Shown: one piece after another, positions 53,345 through 63,936 of the stretch | Numbering within the stretch: the first letter of the stretch is position 1 | Layout: the number at the start of each line of letters is the position of its first letter | From: Skeletonema tropicum | Taxonomy: Eukaryota > Bacillariophyta > Thalassiosirophyceae > Thalassiosirales > Thalassiosiraceae | NCBI GenBank assembly: GCA_037178625.1 | Contig: CM074127.1 | Span: forward strand, 4,030,001 to 4,094,000 | DNA length: 64,000 nucleotides | Reading direction: 5' to 3' | Program-made: the position numbers and the translations under genes | The notes under the pieces: model-generated | What the model was told of the DNA's origin: nothing | Seen by the model: only the letters and a program-made list of their open reading frames with translations | Database searches by the model: none

Positions 53345-53659
53345 TTGAATTTCGCACGCAAATGAGCAGTAATAATCTTCTTATGCTACCGCTACAACTA
53401 CTACCTACTTCTCATCAGCTACCGCTACCACCATACATCATACCATTGCCATGGTGGCACGCGTGAAGGCGCAAAAGCAAACGGCTCAAAAATCCAAAAT
53501 GAAGATGACTCCCAATTAAGACTCCCAATTAAGCATCTACAAAAGATGCCCCCAGCGCGATAGCAACCAGAAGGAGACCAGAAGACCATGCTATACTTGC
53601 TACCACCACCATGGTCTAGAGGGAGCAGATGACCTTCTATGTCACTGCAAACTAAGGTG

Positions 53660-56277
53660 ATGAGACCTCGGAAGCGGCTCATGCCGCGTATTGACGTCGA
53701 TTGATACGATTTGGTAAGATGTGCTGCCGGCCAGCCCACACTGGACCCCTCATATCAGCTATGACACTGTAGCATCGCTTCTACGGACGCTAGTCGTCTG
53801 AGCGGTAGAAAAAAGCTTGTCTAGTATCACCGCCGACTGTAATGGGCCACTAGAAGCGGCTCATGCGCGTATTGACGCCGATTGATACGATTTGGTTCAT
53901 TGTGGTGCCGCCGGCCAGCCTGTCTTGGACCTCTCATATCAGCTACCACACTGTAGCATCGCTTCTACGTACGCTGATTGTCTGAGCAGTGCTAGAAAAA
54001 AGTGCTTGTATAGTATCGCCACCGACGATAATGGGCCACTAGAAGCGGCTCATGCGCGTATTGACGTCGATTGATACGATTTGGTTCATTGTGGTGCTGC
54101 CGGCCAGCCCACACTGGACCTCTCATCTCAGCTATGACACTGTAGCATCGCTTCTGCGGACGCTAGTCCGTCTGAGCGGTACAAATGAGCTTGTGTACAA
54201 TCACCGCCGACTGTAATGGGCCACTAGAAGCGGCTCATGCGCGTATTGACGTCGATTGATACGATTTGGTTCATTGTGGTGCTGCCGGCCAGCCCACACT
54301 GGACCTCTCATATCAGCTACGACAGTGTAGCATCGCTTCTGCGGACGCTAGTCGTCTGAGCGGTACGAATGAGCTTGTGTACTATCCCCGCCGACTGTAA
54401 TGGGCCACTAGAAGCGGCTCATGCGCGTATTGACGTCGATTGATACGATTTGGTAGCATGTGGTGCTGCCGGCCAGCCCACACTAGACCTCTCATATCAG
54501 CTATGACAGTGTAGCATCGCTTCTACGGATGTTAGTCGTCTTGAGCTTGTACGAATGAGCTTGCATGGCATCATCGCCGACTAGACTGGGCCACCAGAAG
54601 CAACTACATGCCGTACTGACATGCGAAAGATACGATTTGGTAGCATGTGGTGCTGCTGGCCAGCCCACACTGGACCTCTCATATCAGCTATGACACTGTA
54701 GCATCGCTTCTACGGACGCTAGTCGTCTGAGCGGTACGAAAAAAGCTTGTGTACCAACGCCGCCGACTGTAATGGGCCACTAGAAGCGGCTCATGCGCGT
54801 ATTGACATCGATTGATACGATTTGGTTCATTGTGGTGCTGCCGTGTCCCCCCCAGCCACACTGGACCTCTCATATCAGCTACGACACTGTAGCATCGCTT
54901 CTTCTTTTTTTTTCTCTCTTTTCGCTTCTGCGGACGCTAGTCGTCTGAGCGGTACGAATGAGCTTGTTTGTATCAATCACCGCTGACTGTATGGGCCACT
55001 AAAAGCGGCTCATGCGCGTATTGACGTCGATTGATACGATTTGGTAGCATTGTGGTGCTGCTGGCCAGCCCACACTGGACCTCTCACATCAGCTATGACA
55101 GTGTAGCATCGCTTCTACGGACGCTAGTCCGTCTGAGCTGTACGAATGAGCTTTTCATGGCATCACCGCCGACTGTAATGGGCCACTAGAAGCGGCTCAT
55201 GCGCGTATTGACGTCGATTGATACGATTTGGTTCATTGTGGTGCTGCCGGCCAGCCCACACTGGACCTCTCATATCAGCTATGACAGTGTAGCATCGCTT
55301 CTACGGACGCTAGTCCGTTCTGAGCGGTACGAATGAGCTTGTGTACTAATCACCGCTGACTGTAATGGGCCACTAGAAGCGGCTCATGCGCGTATTGACG
55401 CCGATTGATACGATTTGGTTCATTGTGGTGCTGCCGGCCAGCCCACACTGGACCTCTCATATCACTACGACAGTGTAGCATCGCTTCTACGGACGCTAGT
55501 CGTCTGAGCGCTACAAATGAGCTTGTGTAGTATCACTGCCGACTAGACTGGGCGACTAAAAGCGACTCTTGCCCTTACTGACGGCGATAGATACGATTTG
55601 GTAGCACGTGGTGCTGCTGGCCAGCCCACACTGGACCTCTCACATCAGCTACGATGTTGTAGCATCGCTTCTACGGATGATAGTCGTCTGAGCAGTACGA
55701 ATGAGCTTTGTGTACAATCACCGCCGACTGTAATGGGCCACTAGAAGCGGCTCATGCGCGTATTGACATCGATTGATACGATTTGTTTCATTGTGGTGCT
55801 GCTGGCCAGCCCACACTGGACCTCTCATATCAGCTACGACACTGTAGCATCGCTTCTACGGACGCTAGTCCGTCTGAGCTGTACAAATGAGCTTGTGTAG
55901 TATCACTGCCGACTAGACTGTGGCGGAAAAAAAAAAACTAAAAGCAATTCATTTCCTTACTGACGGCGATAGATACGATTTGGTAGCACGTGGTGCTGCT
56001 GGCCAGCCCACACTGGACCCCCCCTCTCACATCAGCTACGATGTTGTAGCATCGCTTCTACGGACGCTAGTCGTCTGAGCTGTACGAATGAGCTTGTCTA
56101 GTATCACCGCCGACTAGACTGGGCGACTAAAAAGCGACTCTTGCCCTTTCTGACGGCGATAGATACGATTTGGTAGCACATGTGGTGCTTCCGGCCAGCC
56201 CACACTGGACCTCTCACATCAGCTATGATGTTGTAGCATCGCTTCTACGGATGTTAGTCGTCTGAGCGGTACAAATG
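53660..56277. repeat. Satellite array of about 185-bp monomers
   Basis: About 14 head-to-tail monomers are visible. They are marked by GAAGCGGCTCATGCGCG starting near 53670, 53852, 54041, 54226, 54410, (54595), 54782, 55001, 55188, (55376), (55557), (55741), (55933) and (56118), so spacing is mostly 182-189 bp. Each contains GATACGATTTGGT, GGCCAGCCCACACTGGACC, TGTAGCATCGCTTCTACGG and GCTAGTCGTCTGAG. Two subfamilies exist: one with CATGCGCGTATTGACGTCG, the other with CTTGCCCTTACTGACGGCG. The second becomes frequent toward the right. Monomer 7 is lengthened by a T/C-rich insert near 54903. The array runs directly into the assembly gap, so its true length is unknown. Confidence 0.92.
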
Positions 56278-56777
56278 NNNNNNNNNNNNNNNNNNNNNNN
56301 NNNNNNNNNNNNNNNNNNNNNNNNNNNNNNNNNNNNNNNNNNNNNNNNNNNNNNNNNNNNNNNNNNNNNNNNNNNNNNNNNNNNNNNNNNNNNNNNNNNN
56401 NNNNNNNNNNNNNNNNNNNNNNNNNNNNNNNNNNNNNNNNNNNNNNNNNNNNNNNNNNNNNNNNNNNNNNNNNNNNNNNNNNNNNNNNNNNNNNNNNNNN
56501 NNNNNNNNNNNNNNNNNNNNNNNNNNNNNNNNNNNNNNNNNNNNNNNNNNNNNNNNNNNNNNNNNNNNNNNNNNNNNNNNNNNNNNNNNNNNNNNNNNNN
56601 NNNNNNNNNNNNNNNNNNNNNNNNNNNNNNNNNNNNNNNNNNNNNNNNNNNNNNNNNNNNNNNNNNNNNNNNNNNNNNNNNNNNNNNNNNNNNNNNNNNN
56701 NNNNNNNNNNNNNNNNNNNNNNNNNNNNNNNNNNNNNNNNNNNNNNNNNNNNNNNNNNNNNNNNNNNNNNNNNNNNN
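56278..56777. other. Assembly gap of exactly 500 N
   Basis: The run is exactly 500 Ns, a common placeholder for a gap of unknown size. It begins inside a satellite monomer and ends in transposon-like sequence, so it probably hides the rest of the satellite array and the left end of the 57-kb element. Confidence 0.95.
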
Positions 56778-56927
56778 ACCCACCAAACCCCACCAAACCC
56801 CAACACCACGCACCATCCAGATGATGAGTTTTGTCAACTCAACTTCTTGGTCAGGGCTCAAGAGCAGAAGTTGCTGGTATGATCCGTGAACGCGTTTTCA
56901 ATATGGATGTGTGTTGATCCCAGCGGA

Positions 56928-56928
<1 letters not shown>

Positions 56929-56959
<31 letters not shown>
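56929..56959. repeat. Long G homopolymer
   Basis: About 28 consecutive G bases interrupt the transposase-like remnant, 150 bp from the assembly gap. A run this pure is either a G-quadruplex-prone tract or a sequencing/assembly artefact; its position near the gap makes the artefact likely. Confidence 0.8.
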
Positions 56960-57600
56960 GCTGAAGGTTGGTTTACTCGATGAGCATCACTTGATGTGTT
57001 TCCTCTGTGACCCAAACTCTCGTGTGTGGAGGGGGAGTTGTTCTACCTGCAGACTAACAAGGCTGCGCTCGTAAGGAAGATGATTCGAGTGGTATGTGCC
57101 TTTTTTTTTTTTTTGGGTGAAGGATGGTTCTGATGAGATGCGGAGGAGAGTTAAAAAAGGATTTTGAGGACTTTGATACTTCAAACAATGACCTGGTTTC
57201 ATTCTTTTGACGTTCCACTTTCCATCGCTTCCATCTTTGGAACAGCTGCAACAGAAACAACAAGTCTTTTAGTATCAAAAATGTGGTACAGTATGTGGAA
57301 ATCAACTGGTGCTATTTCTGGTCGCATCACGTGGTTTGAATGTTATGCAGGATCATCTGACTTCTATCGATTGGTTGCTAAGCCTCTAATGTCTATGGGA
57401 ACTGTTCGGATCGATGGATTGTGAGCGTAGGGCCAAACCTCTGAAGAACAGCATTCTTGTGAAGGATAGGATAGGATGAAGGATCCAACTGGTGTTGCAC
57501 TTCTTCGAGGGAAGGAAAACCTCCGTCATATCATGGATGCGAAGAAGATGCTTGGAAAGAAGCTTGCTGACAGTCCCCCCCCCCCCCCCCCACCCCCCCA
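56957..57600 (+). pseudogene. Degenerate transposase-like coding remnant
   Basis: Peptide pieces in shifting frames are visible: LKVGLLDEHHLMCFLCDPNS near 56960, KNDFEDFD-like text near 57160, and SGRITWFECYAGSSDFYRLV, AKPLMSMGTVRIDGL and MDAKKMLEKKLAD from 57310 to 57570. A TGA at 57421 and several frame changes interrupt the frame. Transposase identity rests on its position inside a terminal-inverted-repeat element and on the shared C-terminal part in the 24-kb copy. No DDE motif was identified by eye. Confidence 0.55.
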
Positions 57601-57614
57601 CCCCCCCCCCCCCT
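57574..57614. repeat. C-rich tract replacing a short sequence of the related element
   Basis: About 38 bases are almost all C, broken by two A. In the homologous position of the 24-kb copy (about 24089) there is only an ordinary short CTCTCAAGAGAGA sequence. The tract is thus specific to this copy. Confidence 0.8.
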
Positions 57615-57795
57615 CTCTTAGAGTGATGTGTTGACTGCAGAGTGCAAAGTATTACGACTATCTCAGGATAAGCTAGGAGTGAAATTTAATCCCTTGAAAT
57701 TTCTGAAATTTCTGAAATTTCAACCTGCAATTTTCAACCCCCTCCAAAAATGGTGAAATTCCATTACGCTAGCTTTCAGTTTGCTAGTACCTATT

Positions 57796-57935
57796 TTGTG
57801 CGACGCTTAACTTTTTTTCTCGTGGGAGTTTTGACTCCGTTATTTTTTTAAAACGCGCGTCAGTTCTTCCTCTGTGTTTTGATCTGCCCGCCGTTTGTGT
57901 TTATGTGGGTAGCAAAAGTGCTAAGCGTCGCACAA
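57796..57935. repeat. Short inverted-repeat element (about 140 bp), MITE-like
   Basis: TTGTGCGACGCTTA at 57796-57809 is matched exactly in inverse by TAAGCGTCGCACAA at 57922-57935. The sequence between has no coding potential. TA dinucleotides lie close outside both ends, which would fit a Tc1/mariner-type target, but the duplication is too short to be proof. Confidence 0.6.
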
Positions 57936-58653
57936 TTAAGCAACCTCCTCCAACTTGAAGTTTTTGAAGTCGAGTCAATTGTGTGTGGCTTCGGATAAAA
58001 CCCAGTACCGTTTCATATCATACTACTTCCTACGTACATGCGGTACTCACCGGCCATCAACCATCCATAATGGACCCCAGACCATGGTGAAAAAATGGGG
58101 GGGGGGGGTGTGGCTTCCTACGACCCTCAATAACACAGTAACTAGAAGGATTTAGAACTTCCTTGCAGTGGTAATCGTCATCCCTTGGCCATTAGGATCT
58201 CATCGATACCTTACTTGCCACCATAATCATGATACTGAAAAAAAAAACTTGCAAGCTGAAAGCAAACGAACAGTATCTATGTGGGGGTGTCATGTTTTGC
58301 TTGAGCTGAGCTTCAAGTACCCCTTCTCATCAATCGTGTGTGGGGCTACATAAGCTGACACCTTGACACCGTTTCTCGCCGATAAAGGGAATCGGTACTC
58401 AGTTGACAAGCCGATCTTGATTAGGCCTCACCTGAGAACTGAAGAGAACACCAACGGCAGCGCACACACAGCAAGTAGCCCCTTCAAGAGAGGGCACACC
58501 TGACGTACTTAAATTTCTGATATGCAGCATAAAAAATCAGAGCTACCAAATAATTGTAGCATTAGATAGATCTTGAACAGTCACTTGTTCCACATATTAA
58601 CTGGTGATGTCCAGAGTGCGTTACTACATTAATTGAATTTACCATATCCATCC
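57936..58653. other. Intergenic region without recognised gene
   Basis: A nine-G run occurs near 58097 and an A run near 58240. No reading frame with domain character, no RNA gene and no element with paired ends was recognised. The region must contain the promoter of the small RING gene, if that gene is expressed. Confidence 0.4.
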
Positions 58654-58935
58654 ATGACGAATAATGAATTCGATGACCCCCTCCTGAAGAGGCTTATCTG
58701 CCCCATCTGCCTTGATGTGTTCAATGACGCTGTGCATCTGGATAAATGCGGACACGAGTTTTGCAATTCTTGCTTAGAGCTATGGTTATCGAAGAGCCTA
58801 AGCTGCCCTATCTGTAGGAAAGTCGCAAAGATTGATGACATACGTCCTTGTAATCTGTATCGACTTGTTCTAGGTATTGACAAATGCCGCATGCAATTAG
58901 AGGCTGCGGATGCCTCATTGATAAAATACAGATGA
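58654..58935 (+). CDS. Small RING-finger protein
   Basis: 93 residues from the ATG at 58654. A C3HC4 RING occupies most of it: CPICLDVF, then DKCGHEFCNSCLELW, then CPICR. All eight metal ligands are present with normal spacing. RING domains of this type recruit ubiquitin-conjugating enzymes, so a minimal E3 ligase or fragment is likely. No membrane or substrate-binding part is seen. It lies tail-to-tail with the Helitron protein, 312 bp away, in a transposon-rich area, so it may be a captured gene fragment carried by the Helitron; no Helitron end was found to test this. Confidence 0.72.
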   Translation: MTNNEFDDPLLKRLICPICLDVFNDAVHLDKCGHEFCNSCLELWLSKSLSCPICRKVAKIDDIRPCNLYRLVLGIDKCRMQLEAADASLIKYR

Positions 58936-59247
58936 AGAAGGGACAAGTGGGTTGTCAAGGCGTCTGATTAATCTAAAGGAAACGATTACGTTGATATCAA
59001 ATGGTTCACTCTTCGCGAAGATAGTCTCCGACACAGGAGTCACTGAAAGTATGACACACCCTGGCTTCTGGGGAGTTTTGAGGGGGCAGAAGAAGGATTA
59101 CAATAGAATTGAGACAAAACAACCCTATAGACATAAACAACCTTGTAGACAAAATCAATTTCGCTTGGATTATAGATATGCATACATACAGGTAGTAGTA
59201 TATACTTGCTTTATTCAAACACATCAAGGCTATGTATTACCCTGAGT

Positions 59248-62200
59248 CTACACTACATTTACATCTTCAAGACGTCCTCGTCTCCTCGCCCTGTCAAAAT
59301 CAATTTGTTGGAGACCTCTCATTCGGTCGAGAAAGGCCATGTAGTCTCGTGATGGTGGTTTGATATCACGGAGCTTAAGTCTTCGGAACAAATATAGGCC
59401 TGTTAGAGTCCGAACCCGAGAAAGAATAACGTATATCCAGTTAGTGGACCTGTTCCAGGAGCAGACAATGACATTGTCTTTCGTCAGACCTTGGAGTTTG
59501 TGGCCTGTAATGGCGTCGCTTGCATTCACCGGAAGTTGAGTCACACCACACGCCATCGGTATTGTCTCTTTCGTCATGTCATGGGGGGTTACGTGCGCTG
59601 TGGCAGTGACCTTTTTGGGCTTGAGTTTGAAATATCTTGGCGAATCACCTTTTCTGGGATAGTGTTCGAACTCGGCAAATTCCACGTCCGATGCGCAGAC
59701 AGTCCAGACCTTTCTTCCGTCCCACACTTCGCACCCATAGCTAATTGGGTTGTCTCTCAATTTCACCCGAACTAGTCGAGCCTGGGTTCCGTTACCCGTT
59801 CCTTGTTCCTTCAGATTATCGTTTGAATTGCACATGAAATATGCGCCAATATAACAACAAAGATGCGGACTTATCAATTTCTTTCCCTGTCTCACGTCTG
59901 TATCTCCGAGTTCAATTATTCTCTGGCGCAGCGTACCAACTTTTGCATCCGACGAAGTTAGTGATTCTATGAGGCCTTTTATAATGATAGTGTGATGGGG
60001 GGGATCGTCGTCGTCGCCAGCTTGTGGGTGTGTTTGCCTAAGATGCTCTTGAAATATGGCCGCTGTTATTGCATTTCTTTGCTTATTGGTCTCACAAGCG
60101 TAGCAGGTATCGCCATCGAATTGCTTGGGTAATTTAATACCATCGTCACCAACGTATCTCTTGTTGATTTTATCCACGTCATCCTGTGTCATTTCACCTC
60201 TACACAATCTCTGCAGAATGCGTCCATATGCTTCATCGTCTTTAAATCGGTGGAGACCATCCAGGATGATGGCGCAGTTGATGTTGTTCTCAAAATGTCT
60301 CGAGGATGTGGGGTGCCATAACTTTTGCGATGCTTTCATTTGAATAGGCTCGTTTTGTTGAAAGTCTCCAGCAAATATGATGCTATACCCTCCAAATGGT
60401 TGGCGATTATTACCAATCCTCTGCAAAGTCCTGTCAAGCTTCAAAAGCTCGTCATCTTTCAGGAATGACACCTCGTCGATTATGAGGATGCGGACACCCT
60501 CAAACGCCTTCTCCTCGTCAGCGCTCAGGTGTGGAGTGCTGCCCTGTTTGGCGATGTAGGTTGCCTTCACTGTGGTGACCCCCCCAAACGCAGCAGCAGC
60601 TGATCCAGTGTAGGCCGTAAACAGAAATGTATTATCCGCCCACATGATAGACGTAGCCTTGCAAAATTCGTAGCAAAACTTCTGTGCAATCTTGATTGCG
60701 GTGCTTTTACCTGCTCCGGCAAATCCCGTCACAAACATGAGCAGCTGCTCTCTTCCTCCCCTCTCTCGTAATTCCTGCTTCAATGCCTCGATGTCATTCA
60801 TGGTATCTTTCCCGATTGCGGTCCATAGTCCCCCTAGTAACGTTGAGCCGTCTTCGTCTTGCGTCAATAAACCAAGCAAGAATGAACAGGCAATCACTTC
60901 GTACATGATGTATTGTTTCTCGTCGAGGCGTTTCTTTTCATCCCGCAGGACAGCACGAGCAACACCTTCGAGTGTAGGAACTGAAACCTGTTGAGGTTTG
61001 TCCTCCCCGGCACATCCTTGCTCATGCGGCGAATCCGGAACAGGAATGTTCATATTGCAGTCGGATTCATCTGTGGAGTAAACATCATCGTAATTCCCTC
61101 CACCCAGGAGTGAACCCTTGATCAGCTGTATGATAGTGGGGTATGATCCCCTCTCTGTCTCCTCGGACTTTCGATCATTTGATACTGTGGGGGTAGCGGT
61201 GCTGGTAGTGGTAGATGCACCAATATCATTCCCAGAGATAGCAGTATTATTGGTCGAGCTGGAGATGATTGATTCATCTGGCGACGACGATGCAAGACGG
61301 GCTTCCACGAGACGGGTATGGGTAATGTTGGTCGGATCAAGGAGCCTTTTGTGAGTGTAGGCGCGGACAAAATTCTCGTATTCTTCTCCCTCCTCCCCAT
61401 TTTCGTATTGTGCACAGTAAAAGGCGATATCTTTTACTAGATTGTCATTCTGCTCCTCCGAGTCATCCCGTGCATCCCTTTCAGCGTATTTCTCTGGGAA
61501 AGGTGCAAGATCCGAAATTACGTCTGTAGCGCGGCCTTGACATTGTTCCATACTCATTCTGTCCTCGTTGTTCTGTAAAATATCAAATCCTTTAACCCAG
61601 AAAGCGGGCCCAGTTTCATTGCCGTCCTCATTCAGATACAAATACTGTTTCGATAACAAGCTTTTGTCGTCTTTGATGTCAATAGCACTCGGCGGTAGCA
61701 GGAACTCCGTCTCGCATTTTTCTTTATAAGAAAGACGGCCCATCTGCCTATAGTACTCGATGCGGAACGCATTGAATCTGTTCCAGTAACTATTCCCTTC
61801 GGTCCGTTCCCCCTTCAAAACGTCTAATCCATTTTCCCCACGAAAGGGGCAGAACATCAAAAGAGCCATCTTTGCATAATTCTCTCGTTTCTTTTTCACC
61901 TCTTCGCTTGGTGCATCGTCGTTGACGCGAAGTTCTTCGATGCGGCACAGGCTACCATCGGGTAGCGACACGTTTGGGATCCTGACACGTTTCAGCTTGC
62001 TCAGATAAGCGAAGTTCACGCCAGGGTGACCTTTTTCAAATGCCATTTGTTTTGTTTCGGCTCCGGCATCATTGGACAGACCATCCTTTTTGTACCCCTT
62101 TGCGTAATACATTGATTGCTGGTAAAAGCAGAGAGCTTCCAAGTCTCTGGGCCGATAAATGTAGTCATTGGCAGATATGTCCTTCCATTGTGTCACCTCA

Positions 62201-63936
62201 TTGCGACCCTCCTTGCATATCCGAACTATGGCGCTGACCTCATCGCTTCCATTCTCCAAAACTTCTGCTAACTGACCCACGAGCAACTCCGCAAAGTCAT
62301 GAGAGAAATGAAATCTCGATCCTTTATTAGACGCAAGGTTGTGGCTCATCGGAGCACTAATTACATTCCGCGACGTCGCCGCGTTGATTCCCGATAAAAC
62401 TCGAGACAGGCCCTCAACCCAAGTATTTGTTTCCTTTTCTTCTTCTTTGGTCCCCTCCCCTGACTGTTCGCGTTCTTCTCTCTCACGTTGTGCCCTGACT
62501 AATCGCCTGATGACACTCTTAGCAACAACATCCCTCGGTTCTCTGTCATCAGACTGCGTATTTTTGCAGTTGTAAAGTGTCTGGTACCAAGTTTGCCCCG
62601 AATCGCCGATCGCAATGTTTGTGTTGCAAGTGAATATATGGGACAGCACTCGATTGTAAACGTTCATAAATTGGCACCCCTGAGGACGCTGAATTTCGAC
62701 AACGAACCTGTTTTCTCTGCACGTACCACCATCCAACGTGTGCCGCATCACCTCAATCGGCGTATTCCCATCATACACCCGTGTCCCTTTGTTCTTTGCC
62801 ACTTCCTTGGCCAGGTTATTCACGACAGCAGCATCCTTGGACAAGTCGTGCAAGGTAGCCGTGTTAGTCTCATCAGCTGCGTCTTCGATCGATTTAGCCA
62901 CGGCAGCAACTTCCTGGATGAGATTCTCGACATCGAAAGAACTTCTAGAATTGGCCTCGGACAGGCGCTCGACTGATCTTTTTAATCTTTCATCGATTTC
63001 CTCTTCTGACCAATGACACTGCCCCCATTCATCAAGTTCTTCTTCTTCCGCCCTCTTTTCTTGCCACAAAAGAATCAGATCTTTCATCACGTCGGTTACA
63101 AGAATATCAAGCTCATTCCCAGAAGTCGCCAGAAAGGGAAACAGGAAACGGCACTCACACCCTTTCTTAAAACAAGAAGAAGCATGTTTCGTTGCATGTT
63201 GATTAAATCGTTCGTTCAAAAGGATATACCTCGATATCGAATCAGGATCCGAGCCATTGACATCTGGCACATCATACATGGTACGATAAGCGGCAATGTC
63301 CAGCCTTTCACTGGAAAGCGGATAATTTAATGAGTTCGCGGAGGATCCTTGCTGAAGGTTCTTCAGCACCTCTGTGGTAACATCGGTGGTGGCCTCGCAT
63401 TTGCCACACGATTTGCATTGCATCACGCGTCCTTTTATATTTTTGCAACCTTCCTCGTGCCTAGCTTCTCTGAGTATGCTGGGACAGCAATTCTGGAAGA
63501 TTTCATTCACAGGCCCCTTCTTGTCGTCTGTTCCACGACATGTGTGCGTAACCTCGACTTCAAAATCACATTGACGAGCGCACATTATCTTGTTCACGTA
63601 TGCGATATAGCTAGCTCTTGCGAGTTCTCTTGTATTCTTATCTTTGGCAAACAGCAGGCGTCTCAATTGGCCAAAGTGCTTTATCCACACAAGCCAGTGG
63701 GAATGGAGTGACCCCCTTCCTTGCTCCTCGTCGGCTCTGCAATAAGCCTCCATCACTCCAAACAACATCCTTTTCCCCCTCTGCTTCTGCGGTTCCCAGC
63801 CAAACAAGCACTCTAAAGCTATCTGCATCGCACCCTGAAACTCTAGAGAACAGGCTCCAGGATATTTTCGTCGGATTCTTCGCCGTAACGTCAGATCAGC
63901 TAAGCATTCTGCATCGGACGAGTCCAGTGGAGGCAT
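59248..63936 (-). CDS. Helitron Rep/helicase (HUH initiator plus PIF1-type helicase)
   Basis: Uninterrupted frame of 1562 residues. The N-terminus holds the Helitron-like replication-initiator part: EEQGRGSLHSHWLVW with the metal-binding H-x-H (H78, H80) and two nearby tyrosines (Y110, Y113) as candidate nicking residues. Cys-rich blocks follow (CKSCGKCEATT). The C-terminal 500 residues are a PIF1-like superfamily 1B helicase: GFAGAGKST (Walker A, about 1070), ILIIDEVSFL (Walker B, about 1150), FAGDFQQNEP, and a late AITGHKLQGLTKDNV/VILSRV region. It drives rolling-circle-type transposition. A TAG lies three codons upstream of the ATG, and the usual several hundred residues before the HUH motif are absent. 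The protein is therefore either 5'-shortened or has an upstream exon beyond the window. Terminal CTRR and hairpin ends were not found. Confidence 0.9.
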   Translation of the reverse strand: MPPLDSSDAECLADLTLRRRIRRKYPGACSLEFQGAMQIALECLFGWEPQKQRGKRMLFGVMEAYCRADEEQGRGSLHSHWLVWIKHFGQLRRLLFAKDKNTRELARASYIAYVNKIMCARQCDFEVEVTHTCRGTDDKKGPVNEIFQNCCPSILREARHEEGCKNIKGRVMQCKSCGKCEATTDVTTEVLKNLQQGSSANSLNYPLSSERLDIAAYRTMYDVPDVNGSDPDSISRYILLNERFNQHATKHASSCFKKGCECRFLFPFLATSGNELDILVTDVMKDLILLWQEKRAEEEELDEWGQCHWSEEEIDERLKRSVERLSEANSRSSFDVENLIQEVAAVAKSIEDAADETNTATLHDLSKDAAVVNNLAKEVAKNKGTRVYDGNTPIEVMRHTLDGGTCRENRFVVEIQRPQGCQFMNVYNRVLSHIFTCNTNIAIGDSGQTWYQTLYNCKNTQSDDREPRDVVAKSVIRRLVRAQREREEREQSGEGTKEEEKETNTWVEGLSRVLSGINAATSRNVISAPMSHNLASNKGSRFHFSHDFAELLVGQLAEVLENGSDEVSAIVRICKEGRNEVTQWKDISANDYIYRPRDLEALCFYQQSMYYAKGYKKDGLSNDAGAETKQMAFEKGHPGVNFAYLSKLKRVRIPNVSLPDGSLCRIEELRVNDDAPSEEVKKKRENYAKMALLMFCPFRGENGLDVLKGERTEGNSYWNRFNAFRIEYYRQMGRLSYKEKCETEFLLPPSAIDIKDDKSLLSKQYLYLNEDGNETGPAFWVKGFDILQNNEDRMSMEQCQGRATDVISDLAPFPEKYAERDARDDSEEQNDNLVKDIAFYCAQYENGEEGEEYENFVRAYTHKRLLDPTNITHTRLVEARLASSSPDESIISSSTNNTAISGNDIGASTTTSTATPTVSNDRKSEETERGSYPTIIQLIKGSLLGGGNYDDVYSTDESDCNMNIPVPDSPHEQGCAGEDKPQQVSVPTLEGVARAVLRDEKKRLDEKQYIMYEVIACSFLLGLLTQDEDGSTLLGGLWTAIGKDTMNDIEALKQELRERGGREQLLMFVTGFAGAGKSTAIKIAQKFCYEFCKATSIMWADNTFLFTAYTGSAAAAFGGVTTVKATYIAKQGSTPHLSADEEKAFEGVRILIIDEVSFLKDDELLKLDRTLQRIGNNRQPFGGYSIIFAGDFQQNEPIQMKASQKLWHPTSSRHFENNINCAIILDGLHRFKDDEAYGRILQRLCRGEMTQDDVDKINKRYVGDDGIKLPKQFDGDTCYACETNKQRNAITAAIFQEHLRQTHPQAGDDDDPPHHTIIIKGLIESLTSSDAKVGTLRQRIIELGDTDVRQGKKLISPHLCCYIGAYFMCNSNDNLKEQGTGNGTQARLVRVKLRDNPISYGCEVWDGRKVWTVCASDVEFAEFEHYPRKGDSPRYFKLKPKKVTATAHVTPHDMTKETIPMACGVTQLPVNASDAITGHKLQGLTKDNVIVCSWNRSTNWIYVILSRVRTLTGLYLFRRLKLRDIKPPSRDYMAFLDRMRGLQQIDFDRARRRGRLEDVNVV

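Larger units (their letters stand above)
56778..57771 (+). mobile_element. hAT-like transposon copy, left end lost in the gap
   Basis: The right terminus GAAATTCCATTACGCTA at 57771 is the inverted match of the left end of the 628-bp element at 23932. About 430 bp inward from it repeat that element closely. The left end is not visible, so the target duplication (candidate GCTTTCAG to the right of 57771) cannot be confirmed. A long G run, a T run and a C-rich tract interrupt this copy. Confidence 0.7.

Noticed and set aside
53660..56277. CRISPR-like repeat array
   Set aside because: The repeated unit is about 185 bp and conserved along its whole length, with no short repeat/unique spacer structure; it is a eukaryotic satellite.
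56778..56815. ACCCCACCAAACCCC repeats as telomeric DNA
   Set aside because: Only a few irregular units, not the TTAGGG type expected in stramenopiles, and followed by transposon sequence.
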